DNA of 64,000 nucleotides from Nelumbo lutea (Eukaryota > Streptophyta > Magnoliopsida > Proteales > Nelumbonaceae): NCBI GenBank assembly GCA_022828595.1, contig JAKGHH010000001.1, forward strand, positions 123,764,999 through 123,828,998, read 5' to 3'. The position numbers were made by a program, and so were the translations under genes. Every line of letters starts with the position of its first letter. The stretch's first letter is position 1. The notes under the pieces are model-generated. The model did no database searches, was not told the origin of the DNA, and worked only from the letters and a program-made list of their open reading frames with translations. Below are positions 1 through 11,514 of the stretch, piece after piece.

Positions 1-617
1 AACCAAATCTCAAACGTAGTTGAAATTCACTGTCGACAATTTAGGTTTCCATTAAATAGAGTGTAAACCCTATCATTCACTTTGTCTGATAAAGGGGCCG
101 ATCCTATCACTATGATCGCCCATTTAAGTGAATTCTTAGACTTCCCCAATATACCCAGGTTTTGACCTTCAATGGATCTCACTAATTGGCATATCAAAGA
201 CAGCCCAATCTGACACTTAATGCAGTACCATAATCAAGTCTAGGTGTTATGTATAACTTTCTAGTTTTGCCCATTAATCTTCAAGGTTCAGGGTATAATT
301 GGAAAAATGTTCGGGTTTAGTGTTTCAACCAAACACACATTGCATGTGCTTTGGGTCTAACCCTAGTAGTTGACACAAGCTGCCCCAACTTCTTTGGCAC
401 CACATCAGTGTTAGCTTGATAGGATAAAATCCCCAAATCTATCCAACAACTGAGAATATTCTAAACTAACACGAGTCTTATAAGTGTCTAGTTTAAAGGG
501 AAAATTCACATAAACATACCAATATCAACATGAAGCAATAATGTACTTTTATTCATTTACAATAAATATATATTTATATCAATCTTATTGGAGTTAAGAG
601 CATACAATGTTTACTCT
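1..617 (-). repeat. Partial LTR, same family as the two solo LTRs at 26-31 kb
   Basis: This stretch aligns collinearly with 27110-27586 and, in reverse complement, with about 29490-30110. Shared blocks include the 'tctaggtgt' and 'ttttgcccat' segments, the stretch resembling 'tgtgctttgggtcta', and the final 'gcatacaatgtttac' that matches the LTR terminus. It also keeps the roughly 130-bp middle segment present in the 29490-31471 copy but missing from the 26079-27586 copy. It is clearly older and more diverged than those two. The rest lies off the left edge, so a solo LTR cannot be told from a full element. Confidence 0.7.
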
Positions 618-1400
618 CTTTTTCTTTCAAATGCAAACCAAAGTAGTTGGTGACGACGAGTCTTCTCTATCTTTGGTCTCTTCCCCTTCTCCATCTTCTT
701 CTTCTTCTTCTTCTTCTCTTCACATTTCTTCCCTGTTTAGTCTTTACTATTGCAAGCATCAAATTTAATCAAAATTTCTCTCCTCCGATCTCACCCTTTA
801 TTTTAGTGTCTTCAATAATTTTACATCTACCAATGATTCCATTAAAACCATCCTCTCATTTGTTACTTATCCGTACTTCCCCACTCCTTGTTTATTGTTT
901 TTCTTTGATTTCCGGCACTACAACTCTTAGCAGCGACGGATTAATCCTAAATCTCTCTCCTTTGCTTTGTTTTCTCTCTAACTCTCTCCTACGCTTTCTT
1001 TCTTTCTATTATCTCTTTCCACTTCTCTGTCTATGAACCGTTCTCACCGCACACAGGCACCTTTCTCATCGGTCCCCTATTCTCAATCTTGCTAACCAGT
1101 CAAGTGAAACTCGTAGTTGTGTCTGTTAATCAGAGACCAATATATGTCCAACATCCTGTAAAATCTGCAACAAAGCATCATTCGTCCTACCAAGTCCCAC
1201 CTACAAGTACCAGTCGTTGTGGCAATTCAAAGGGAAAGAAATAAAGGACGAGCTAGTTGAGATCGAAAGTCGTCAAAAATCTTCTCCCGCAACATCGATT
1301 GATTTCAAGCCTAAACCTTACCAAGTAAGATGTGTTTTCCCCCTTTTTATATTGCATTTTTTTTATAGTTTCATTTTCTGGTGTTGCATGTTTCAGTTTT

Positions 1401-1402
<2 letters not shown>
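618..1402. other. Unassigned, pyrimidine-rich DNA
   Basis: There is a run of TTC/CTT triplets around 690-720 and CT-rich sequence to about 1020. Open frames here begin at non-ATG codons and have low-complexity Leu/Ser/Pro composition typical of translated CT repeats. I see no domain or splice structure. Confidence 0.5.

Positions 1403-1457
<55 letters not shown>
1403..1457. repeat. (AAT)n microsatellite, left part
   Basis: A perfect trinucleotide run that resumes at 2299-2319 on the other side of a solo LTR. The two halves were one microsatellite before the insertion. Confidence 0.9.
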
Positions 1458-2298
1458 TGATGTAGCGCGATCCGGTCACTCCTATCTGGCACTCACGTGG
1501 CTCCTGGAGGGTACTTGAGATGAGGAAGAAGAAGAATCCCGGGGAGTTTACCCGGTGGGGATACTTCGATGCTTAAGTTAGTACTATGTAGGAGAAGCAA
1601 GACGGAGATGAAGGCTAAGAGTGCAGATAGCGCGTTCTCACTATACTTTAGAGATTAGAGGTCTCCAGAAGAAGTTTCTCTTCTACCCCGAGGGCTTTTA
1701 TAGGGACATTTACGTCAGGTCGGGCATAACCGCCACTGGGCTCCTGCCATAGCCGTTACTTGCCAGGGCTGCGCAGGTGGCCGTTGTGGCGTACGTCTCG
1801 CCCGGGTGAATGACACGTCTCCGGAGTGACAAACACACCGTTGCCTGCTGTGAGACATGGATGTAGACTGTTGAAAGGACTGGGACTGCGCCATCAGTAA
1901 GGGATATGGTGCAGTCTGACTGGTACGGTCTGTTAGTTGGAAGCTTCTTGGGGAGTACTCGTGCAGTTCATTCATGAGCTATTCTGTAGTGAACTTGGAA
2001 CACTCCAGGGTTACCCTTAGTGGAATTGGCCCTGGGGATGGCTCGTCTGCTTGGGAGCTCAGACGAGCTAATGACCTTAGCTCGCGAGCTAAAATTGCCT
2101 CGGAGTATCTCTTCAAAGGTAGCTTGGGGGGCCCGGGGTTCGCATCGCGGTGAACCCCTTTCGCGAGCTATAATGTAGCGAGCTGCTTTGTAGACCCGCC
2201 ACTTGGTCATACCAGGCTATGGCACTGAGTTGCCGCTCATGCTGAAGCAGTGCCCATGTATCACCGTTTCATAGGTTGGGTCAAATCATCATCCATCA
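1458..2298 (-). mobile_element. Solo LTR, Tat-type Ty3/Gypsy, inserted in an AAT microsatellite
   Basis: Read on the minus strand it starts TGATGGATGATGATTTG and ends GACCGGATCGCGCTACATCA, so it has TG...CA ends. The 3' end closely resembles the LTR end at 36820-36857 (GACCGGATTGCGCACCATCA). It is 841 bp long and flanked by ATAAT at 1453-1457 and 2299-2303, the 5-bp duplication expected of an LTR element. No internal retroelement sequence is present, so it is a solo LTR left by LTR-LTR recombination. The repeat context makes the duplication slightly less decisive, because AAT repeats would match by chance. Confidence 0.85.
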
Positions 2299-2319
2299 AT
2301 AATAATAATAATAATAATT

Positions 2320-4518
2320 AGGGAAGATCATATTTTATGTAAGTTCACTTTGTTGCTTGTTCTCTTTTTTTGATTGATTATGTATTTGTGATTATGCTCA
2401 TTTGGGACCCCTTGTGGGCCCTGCCTCTTGGACCCAGAGATGGGAGTCTAATCCCTTCCCTCTCCCATCAGAATCTTACTCAGACTGGTTTAGCTGGTAA
2501 CTTGGGCTATTAGAGTCACTATTAAAATAAAACAGTTTTGAAAATCATTTTCGGAGGTATCATCACCTCCATTTCTTAATCTGATAGGTGGCGATTCCAT
2601 TCCCAACCCAAACGAGCTGTTTTTTGACGCTTACAATTGGCTTTCCCCATCACTAACCAACATGCCCATATCACTTTTGCGATCGAACAAATGATTTATC
2701 TAGTTATCCATTGGCATCTTGCCCCGGGTTGTGGTGAAACAACTCCTCTCACAGGTAGCACTAGCAAGGCTACAACATCTTCAATTAAAATCCCGAACAC
2801 CCCAAATGACCCAACAAAGGTATGAGTCCGGTTGCACCAACAGGGGCTCTATGAACTCAAATGCTTCCTGGCCTAGCAAATGCATAAAGTAATCGACCAC
2901 CCTCAATAGGCCCGTTGAACGGGGCAACTAGAAAAACATGGGGTTCTCCAAAACGAACTCCGTCTTGTTCGTAAAGCTAATTGACTTCTTGTCACCCTCC
3001 GTCCTAGGCCTGTTGCATCAAGAAACTACAAACTTCTTTTCCCGCCCAAAGAAACTGGAACTAGAGGCCATAAACTCTTACTGTGATCTTTTCTCTTAGC
3101 TTGCTCAAACTGCTCCAAGCATGGTTTTTAAAACTGGACCAGACCGAACGGTCGGATCGGATAGACAGGGAACCAGTTAGGTGACCGGTTTCGGTTTTCT
3201 CCAAAATTGAATTTTCTTAAAAAACCATTGATTTTGGTCAGCAAACTGCTGACCCGGGCGATTGACTGTTCGAACGGTTTTAATCATTTTTTATTTTTTT
3301 TGTTTTTTGTCAGAACAAGCTGATCGTTCAACCCGATAACCAGACCCTTGACTGATTCCATCTCCGGGTTGGTTTTAAAAACCATGATTCCAAGAATTGA
3401 GCAGTATCAAGAATTTGTGCATAAAGCTCAGTTTGGAAGGAGTACATTTGTACAGATATATAGAATGCAAAATCTTACATTTTGTATCTATTTGTACCAT
3501 ATTTGCATTTGTACTGGCCTAAGCTACAAAGGCACAATTGACTTGGACAGTTTGCTCTTTTAGCTTTTGAGGCGCCACCGAACCAACTCCGACAAATGGA
3601 ACCCTCACACCAAAAAAGAATAGGGAAATAAGATACAACAGTGAACAATCGCTTACTTGACAAGTTAGCAAATGATTTAGAATGGGGGCTATCGCCCCTG
3701 CCATGTCCTTTTAACAACACCCATACGTATCGAGTGTTGCATGCCGAGCTATGGAAGAACTTGCGTGAGGGTTCATCCTTTTCAAAATCCAAACAAAATC
3801 AATCAAATCTCAAAAGATTTTTAGAAGTTTACAAAAATACCCCTTTGTTACCGCTGCCAACGTATTCATTATTCACAAACAACTTAACAAGCCCGGATCT
3901 CCTGCCGGAGTTTGACTTAACTCATCAACCAATTAAAGGCACAAGCATGCTCGTCACTAGTATTAAATGGCAAATTGCCACCCACTCAACTTGCTTATTG
4001 ATAGAATCACTTTCGTTGATAAGCAGGGGCTAATTAGCAATTGGCAAGAATGACGTTGATGTAACAACACACACTTGCATACAAAAACCCCATTACTCTA
4101 TCATTCATTTTCTAACATACCTATTCCTACTACTAGGAAGTAGTAAGCATGGAAACTGACTCACTTCGAGATCTACAAACTATGCAAATTCAATCTTGAA
4201 AACCTATAAACACAGGGTTGTCACACTTGATTTGCCATTCGGTCACCAAATCCAGACTTAAACGTCTCCCTTTTCTTCCATACCCAACCACCAATTAACA
4301 GTGGAAGCATAAAATAGACGGACCATTTCTATAATGTCATAAACACATGCGCGGAAATACCAGACCCATTTTAAAGAAAGGAGTGGCATGATGTGCAAGC
4401 AAGAGAAGACCGATAACTTTGCTTAATGACAGTCAATAAGAAGGCAGACTAATTGTAAGTACATAAAGATTAGCATCGCAGAGATTGCAATGAGGATCAT
4501 AAATTATGGTTAATCTTA
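2320..4518. other. Unassigned intergenic DNA with MITE-like pieces
   Basis: No gene is supported. A TIR element at 3120-3386 is listed separately. Around 3424-3525 there is a short piece whose start resembles AGCTCAGTTTGGAAGG and which recurs in inverted form near 10328-10437, suggesting another small DNA-element family. The longest frames (3475-3792 minus, 3641-4033 plus) overlap each other antisense and show no family resemblance. Confidence 0.45.
3120..3386. mobile_element. MITE with near-perfect terminal inverted repeats
   Basis: The left end CATGGTTTTTAAAAC is matched by GTTTTAAAAACCATG at the right end, a 15-bp perfect inverted repeat. The interior is rich in GGTC/GACC and short A/T runs. 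The flanks share TCCAAG but a clean target duplication is not visible, so the superfamily is not assigned. Confidence 0.65.
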
Positions 4519-4760
4519 TGATAACAAATGTGGTGGCACATAAGGAACTATTTGAACACACCTACGACGGGCATTGCATGGGTAGATGAACTCGATGAGC
4601 AAACACAATTGCAAACATATAGGATGGTTGGGAAATGTTCCAAAGCGACAAAGGTGATTATTACACCTATGATGACATACACAACCATCACCCAAAGTTA
4701 TTTGAGGCCTCAACGAATAGGTTCACCCATACTAAGCTGCGATGAGCAATTGTGACTCGC
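4519..4760. repeat. Left 240-bp direct repeat flanking a hAT fragment
   Basis: It begins TGATAACAAATGTGGTGGC and ends GAGCAATTGTGACTCGC. Nearly the same sequence recurs at 6241-6480 in the same orientation, with only scattered substitutions and small indels. The pair brackets the transposase fragment exactly. The sequence itself matches nothing I recognise, and open frames on both strands look fortuitous. Confidence 0.8.
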
Positions 4761-6240
4761 AAGAAAAAAAGAGATCAGAATTAGCTAAGTATATTGTACA
4801 TGCAGAACAACAATTAATATTAGCTGGAGATTCAAAACTTGAAAAATGGTTACGTAATTCTGTAAACCCGCAATATAAAAAAGTTACTAAGAATACTATT
4901 AGGTCGGATGCTTTAAAATTTTTTTATTCATATAAACAAAATTTAATTTCTTTGTTAGCAAATTTTAATTCTAAAGTTGTAATTACTTCGGATGTTTGGA
5001 CATCCAAATTTAATATAAGTTATATTTGTGTTACCGATCATTTCATTGATGAAAATTGGCTTTTGAATAAAAGAATTTTAAGTTTTACTTGGCTTGAATG
5101 GCCACATACTGGCCCAGCTATTGCTGCAAGTATTTTAAATACTTTGCATGCTTATGGAATAGAAAATAAATTATTTTCTATTAGTTTTGATAATGCTTGC
5201 AATAATGTTTGCGATAAATATTTGAAAATCTCAATTAAGACCATGCTTAAATGGTAAATTATTTCATATTAGATGCGCATGTCACATCTTAAATCTATGT
5301 ATTCAAGATGTCTTGAATATTATTTCTACTTATATTTCTAAAATTAGAAATTGTATTATATATATTAAAAGTTCAGGGGAAAGAAAACAATAATTTAAAT
5401 ATTTATGACAAAATTATGGTTTAAAATATAAGCATTTTATATTAGATGTAAAACATAGGTGGAATTCTACCTATGCTATGTTAGAAAGTTGTATTTTTCA
5501 TAAACAAATTCTTACTGATTTTCATAATTCAAAAATGCCTAATGATATGATGTTTGAGAAAGACTGGGAAATGATAGTCTGTATAAGAGATTTTTTAAAA
5601 CATTTTTATGATACAACGAATGAATTATCAGGAATTTATTATCCAACTAGTTGTAATTTACCTTATCAATTAATGGTAATTAGTAATTGTTTTGCAAAAT
5701 ATAGAAATAATCCACAATTTCAACATATTGTAGAAATAATGGAAAATAAATTAAAAAAATATTGGGAGAACATTTCTCCCCTTTATTGTTTAGCTACAAT
5801 ATTAGATCCTAAGATTAGGAAAGATGGTTTAGATATTTTACTTGAATCATATTGTGAAAATATGAATATTGACATAGGAAATAAAAAAGAAGAAATTAAT
5901 AATTTGTTATTTGAAATGTACAGTTTATATGAATTTGAAGTTGTAGGAAATATTCTTACAACTTGTACAACATCTTCTACTTCTGACCTTGAGCCCAATA
6001 GTAGAAGAGAAAAACTTTTTTATTTAATAAGTAGAAGGCAAAAATTTGCTACTTCTACAACAAGTTCATTTACTGAACTTAATTTTTATTTACAAGCAAA
6101 ATTTTCTAATTTAGGTGAAGGATCAACTAATTTTGATATTCTAGCCCGGTGGAGTGAACATTGAAAAATTATCTAGTTCTCACCGCCATGACACGTGATC
6201 TACTAACCCCTCCATTGTCTATAGTTCCATCGGAGTTTTG
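4761..6240 (+). pseudogene. hAT transposase fragment (RICESLEEPER-like), broken
   Basis: The first open segment (to 5257) contains the RNase H-like catalytic part of a plant hAT transposase, including ITSDVWTS and SFDNACNN with their acidic residues. Stops and small frameshifts follow at about 5258-5477. The second segment (5478-6164) holds the helical insertion and the approach to the C-terminal dimerisation region, ending in LARWSEH. The N-terminal BED zinc finger is absent, and the dimerisation domain is cut at about 6238 where the flanking repeat begins. A closely related copy at 19855-21190 continues through this domain, which confirms the truncation here. It cannot encode an active enzyme. 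Confidence 0.85.
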
Positions 6241-6480
6241 TGATAAGAAATGTGGTGGCACATAAGGAACTATTTGAACACCTAGGATGAGTGCTGCATG
6301 GGTAGATGAACTCGATGAACAAACACAATTGCAAACATATAGGATGGTTGGGAAATGTTCCAAAGCGACAAAAATGATTATTACACCTATGATAACATAC
6401 ACAACCATCATCCAGAGTTATTTGAGGCCTCAACGATAGGGTTCACCCATACTAAGCTGCGATGAGCAATGATGACTCGC
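6241..6480. repeat. Right 240-bp direct repeat flanking the hAT fragment
   Basis: This is the partner of 4519-4760. It begins TGATAAGAAATGTGGTGGC and ends GAGCAATGATGACTCGC. It starts exactly where homology to the hAT dimerisation domain stops. Confidence 0.8.
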
Positions 6481-6991
6481 TTCATCATAGTAATCCATGT
6501 CATTTGTGACATGTCATCACAAAAACCTTGTTCCTAACATGTGGCTGCAAGCGAGCCTAAAAAGTGTTGTATCCATGACATACCACGTAAGAATCTTAAG
6601 TCAATAAGGAATCTTAATCCCAAAAGATCCTCATTAAAGACATAGCAAGACCCTAGTAAGGTTTACCTACTAAACATCGGACGATCGTGATTCACCATCC
6701 TAATAAAAGGGAGAGATTCGAAGGTCCATGCACAAGATCAATCTTAAGAATCCCTACCTTCTAGCCTTTTAAGCTTCCTACTTCCTACTTCCCTTCAATT
6801 CCCTTCCTTGCAAAGCTTCCTTTGCATCCCTACTCACACAATCCCTTGATCATCTTCTATCTTTTAAGGAGACCACCCCTTAATGCCTTACCACCCTACC
6901 TACATAACATAGATGTCAAACTAGTGACCCACGACCTAGAGACAAAGCAATTCAGCCTCTAGGTTAGTTTCTAAAACATTGATTAGAAAGA
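6481..6991. other. Unassigned intergenic DNA
   Basis: No open frame of substance and no recognised repeat. Pyrimidine-rich sequence lies around 6760-6860. Confidence 0.4.
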
Positions 6992-6999
6992 GTAATGAT

Positions 7000-7330
7000 T
7001 AGGAGTAGATTTGAGTCAAGCCAAATACCTAGATATTAGAGCTCGGCTCTCCAAAACAATGTTGGACTCGAGCTCGAGTTCAAGCTCAATTCAAGTTAGA
7101 GACTTGAGCTCAAATTTGGCTCGACTCAAAAGCCTTCAAGTTCGAGCTCAACTTCGACCCAAGCTTCCTATAAAAAATAAAATTATACATATAAAATCAT
7201 TGTTTTTATTTTACATACAAAAAAATAAGAATTATAAAAACTATTTATTATTATACATAAAAAATAAAAATATTGTATATATAAAAAATATTATTATATA
7301 ATAAAAATTATCATATATATGTATGTATGA

Positions 7331-7367
<37 letters not shown>

Positions 7368-7513
7368 AGGCTTGATTAGACTCATGAGCTGTATGAGCCA
7401 AGATTCATTGGGCTCAAGCTTGGCTTGAAGCTCTGTTTAAACTGAGTTGAATTGAGCTTTTCACGAGCTAATCTTGAGTAGCTCATGAAAGGCTCAATTC
7501 GTTTCCACCTCTA
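7000..7513. mobile_element. hAT-type MITE with perfect 8-bp target duplication
   Basis: GTAATGAT occurs at 6992-6999 and again at 7514-7521, directly abutting the element. The left end is TAGGAGTAGATT and the right end CCACCTCTA. The terminal repeat is imperfect, but the subterminal GAGCTC/GCTTGAGC-rich sequence is characteristic of a common plant non-autonomous hAT family. A relative lies at 60129-60628. The AT-rich centre contains an (AC)n(AT)n microsatellite near 7329-7368. There is no coding capacity. Confidence 0.85.
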
Positions 7514-7799
7514 GTAATGATGGATTTTACTAGAGAAAATTAAGACCTAAGAGTTTTGTTTTAACTTCTTATATTTTTAGTAATTTAATTTAAAAAATAA
7601 ATAACCATGTTTGTGGAAAATGAGAGAAAAAGTAACTCAATAAATAGATCGAGGACCCTTCTCTCCCTCTCTTTCATATTTTTATAATGCATCTATCTGT
7701 CTATCTACACACACACACTCAGGCAAACTAAAACAATTATAAACATGGAGTATAGAATTTGAAAAGAATTAAGAAATTAGATATGGAAACTTTTTGTAG

Positions 7800-8614
7800 A
7801 CTAGTAAGTATGTACATGCTTTGCACATGACAACTTTTTATGATGATGATGATAGTAAGTAATATGTTTCCAAAATTGTTTACAATTATTTTATATTTCT
7901 ATGCATATAAAAACTACTTATTTGTCACAAATATGGTTAAATAATATAAAATATTAGAGATATACCCAAATATTTTCTACATAATTTATATTTTTATGTT
8001 TTTAATTTTTATTATTTAATTATGACATCACAATTTGACACATTTGACCTAAAAGGTTGAATTGTTGATCTACCACAAAACAGGAAAATAATTTCACTTT
8101 TGGATTAGTTTTAAATTTTGCATTTTATCTCCATCATCATAAAAAAGGTTAAAAACAATTATTGTGTATCTTTTGTAGTTTTTATATGATTAAATAAAAT
8201 ATTACAGATGTGTCCAAATGTTTTCTATAAAGTTTTTATTTCATAATTTTTTTTGTATTTTATATTTTTTAATTTTTAATATTTAATTACAATATTAGTT
8301 TTGCATACTTTACTACTAAGAAAAGGTTGAATTGTTGACCTACCATTAGGAAAACAATTTCATTTTAGGTCAATTTTAAGTTTTATATTTTATTTCCAAC
8401 ATCAAGGAAAAACAAAGATTATTTATCACACTTATTTGTATTTTTTATGATTAAAATTAAATATTAGATAAGTGGCCAAATGATTTTTACAAATTTTTAT
8501 ATTATTACATAATTTTTTGTATTTTTTTTATCTTTTTGGTTTTTATTTAAATATGATATCAAGGATTGATACATTTGAGTCAAACTAATAATAATAATAA
8601 TAATAATAATAATA

Positions 8615-8666
<52 letters not shown>

Positions 8667-9750
8667 TACTATACATACTTTTTCTTTAATATGATTAACA
8701 TAAAACATTAGAGGTGTGCCCAATTTTTCTATATTTTTTATTTTTTATTTATTTAATTTTTAAAGTTTTTTATTACATTATGGCATTGTAGATTGGTCCA
8801 TTTGACTTGGAAGTTTGAATTGATTACTTGCTACAAGGATGGAAGAGCGGTTCCATTTTTTGTTTAATTTTAAAAAGTATGATTTAAATCATTAATAACA
8901 TTGGATATAGATTTAATTAAAAGAATTTATTGGTGAAGAAAAAACTTAAAAATTGGATTTAATGAGAGAATGAGAACTAATACCCTAAATATAAGACTTA
9001 ATGAGAGGGAATTGAATGAGGAGAAATGTAGTAATTCAAATTACATTTTGTGTCCTCACAATTAGAGAGGGTCCAAATTCAGAAATAGGGGTATTCTAGT
9101 GAAAAGTAAGATGCAATGAATGATAACGTGAGTTAATACCTTAAATATAAGATTTAATGAAATGGAACTGAATGAGGAGAAATTGGTTGTTCAAATTATA
9201 TTTTTGTCCTTACAATTAAGGAGTGACCAAATTCAAAAAGTTGGCGGTTTTAGTCACACAAAAGTTCCACATTCCCCATTCAATTCCCTCAATTAAGTCT
9301 TATATTTAAGATATTAACTCTCATTCATTCATTTAGTTTTATACTAATCGACCATATTAAAAAAAATAAGTGTGACAAAGAATAATTATTTTTATTGGTG
9401 ATATAAATACAATAAAATTCAAAATCAATCCAAAATTGACTTGTTTTCCTGTTTGGTGGTGAGTCAACAATTCAACATTTTGGGCCAAATATGTAAACTC
9501 TTGAAGTCATAATTAAATAATAAAAAAAATAAAAAGATAAAGACACACAAAAATATAAAAAATACATAAAAATTGTAGAAAACACGTGGGTACATCTTTA
9601 ATATCGTATATTCATTATAGTATGATAAATAAGATAGTTTTAGAGACATAGAAATATAAAAATGTTATACAAAATTTTGGAAACATATTATATACCATCT
9701 TCATCATCATTAAAAATTTTCACATACAAAGCACGTGCACACTTATTAGT
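7800..9750. mobile_element. Fold-back-like DNA element with internal tandem units
   Basis: The left end ACTAGTAAGTATGTACATGC is mirrored by the right end, whose reverse complement begins ACTAATAAGTGTGCACGTGC. The inverted similarity continues for about 350 bp on each side. Inside the left arm a unit of about 250 bp is repeated in tandem four times (landmarks near 7948, 8197, 8459 and 8703, each starting like AAATATTAGAGATATACCCA). The right arm (about 9375-9750) is one inverted copy of the same unit. No transposase or clear target duplication is visible, so it is non-autonomous and of uncertain superfamily. Confidence 0.65.
8586..8667. repeat. Mirror (AAT)n-(ATT)n microsatellite
   Basis: A run of AAT switches directly to a longer run of ATT at about 8614. 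The two halves are complementary and can form a hairpin. It lies in the third tandem unit of the surrounding fold-back element. Confidence 0.9.
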
Positions 9751-10478
9751 ATATACAAAATGTTCCAGCCACTTAGTGGGTTTGAATGTTTGACCACCAC
9801 ATAACTGAACCATTTCACATAACATGTTGAGCAACTTGATGAACTACCTAAAGTGAAAGCTTAATACTCAAGACATGTACATGGAAAAGATAATTTTGGC
9901 TAGTTCACCTCACTAGTAAGCTTCAGGCTATCAAGAAGCAAAATAGTTAATACCTGCTGAATTACCCTCACCATTTTTAGATAGCTAACCAATAACATTC
10001 AGCTCACTATCAAGCTTCATACCTATATAGAAATTGAACACCAAGCATGAGTTATTAAAGGTACCCGGCTTAATTTATGTCTTCTATTCGATTAAAAGGT
10101 TCATCCACCATTTCATGAGATCACAAGCTACGAGGTTTAGGACAGGACAATGATAGGAGTGAGATCACGTTCCATGGGAGTGAGGTTCAGCCCAACAAGA
10201 CCGGGTAGAACACACCCCATTACATTGTGGGATCATAAACGCAACAAGATCATAGAGAGCGCCAGCCTCACGATACTCGCGCCTTGCAAGATCATGCCAC
10301 CACAACCTTGTAGAATTGCACCATAGGCCCTCAGTTTACATACAAAATAATACAAAATACAAGATTTTACACTCAACAAATTTGCATTTATACTCCTTCC
10401 AAACTGAGCCTAGTCTCATGAGATTGCACCAACAAGGCCTCGCGAGCTAGAACACCACTCCCACATCTTGGGCCATGC
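9751..10478. other. Unassigned DNA left of the chromovirus LTR
   Basis: No gene is visible. A short MITE-like block at 10328-10437, ending CCAAACTGAGCC, resembles the piece at 3424-3525. Confidence 0.4.
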
Positions 10479-10919
10479 TGTTAGAGTATTGAAGTTCACT
10501 CCCATCCCTTGGACACGGTAGAATCACGTCAAGCAACCATTGAATTCGAACAGTCATATCTCATGACTGAACCTACCAAGCTGTTGGATTCCATTTTGAG
10601 ATTTTAGGTCTGTCCATTGTAAGCACTCAGTTGTTTGTTCATTTTCAGTTTTTTTTTTTTTTTTTTTTGAGCACCAATTTGTAATTCTTTACTCTCATAC
10701 GTCTATATATAAAGCAGGTTGAGTTTGTATCAATAGATACGTTAAATTGAATAAGAATCTTATCCTTTCTTCCCTCTCGTTGCACTCGTGACAAAGCCAG
10801 TGGCCAAACTAGAAGGTTAATTCTATTCTTATTTCTCTGGTCCCTGACTGTTGCAATGTTAGTTGACGTCGGTTATTCTAGTAGCAATTTACTCCACTTA
10901 AGAACTACTGACTACACCA
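10479..10919 (+). repeat. 5' LTR of a decayed chromovirus (Ty3/Gypsy)
   Basis: It begins TGTTAGAGTATTG and ends in ACACCA. Two bases later TGTTATTAGAGC (10922-10933) matches a tRNA-Met primer-binding site of the TGGTATCAGAGC type with two changes. Similar sequence ends near 41382 (shared landmarks: 'tactctcat', 'tgttgcaatgt', 'gttattcta/gattgttcta'), where it is read as the 3' LTR. A TATA-like CTATATATAAA lies near 10702. Confidence 0.65.
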
Positions 10920-11031
10920 TTTGTTATTAGAGCTTATAGCATTTGACTGGCTAAGCAACGAGGTTGAGCCTGTTCACGGGGTTGAGATTTCACTTGGTGA
11001 GACAATCTATGCCAAACCCATTGCTAGCAAG

Positions 11032-11506
11032 TAAACCTATTCACGGGGCGGGTCAAGATTTGCTCCTTTATAAACAAAAAATAACTAGGCTCAAGCCCAA
11101 GTCTGACTTGACCATTGGGCTTAGATCTTGAGCTTGAACCCGTCTTTATGTAAAGTCCAAAGCCCAGGTCTAACCCCAAAGTTTGATTTGGATAAATATT
11201 TTAAATTATATTAATTATATATTATTAATAAGATATTATATATTATAATGTATTGAGTATTTTTTTCAGTACTTATTTTATTGACATATTATATATATTA
11301 TATGTTATTAATATGTAGTATATTTTTATTATATATAATATTATTGGGCCGAGCTTATTTGGGAAAGCTTGAGACCGGCCCAAAAATTAGTTGGGCCCAA
11401 TGTCTAAAGTCTGAGCTCAGGCCCGTAGGCTTAAAACTTTGTCTAAGCCTAATTATGAGTCAAGTTGGGCCAATCCGATGGGTTATCCGACCCATGAATA
11501 GATTTA
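11032..11506. mobile_element. hAT-type MITE in chromovirus gag, 8-bp target duplication
   Basis: CTAGCAAG occurs at 11024-11031 and 11507-11514, immediately flanking the element. The terminal repeats are TAAACCTATTCACGGG and TAAATCTATTCATGGG (the latter read on the minus strand), 14 of 16 identical. The AT-rich centre has no coding capacity. Confidence 0.88.
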
Positions 11507-11514
11507 CTAGCAAG

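Noticed and set aside
647..1036. 129-residue Leu/Ser-rich open frame
   Set aside because: It begins at a non-ATG codon and arises from CT-rich low-complexity DNA; no homology is visible.
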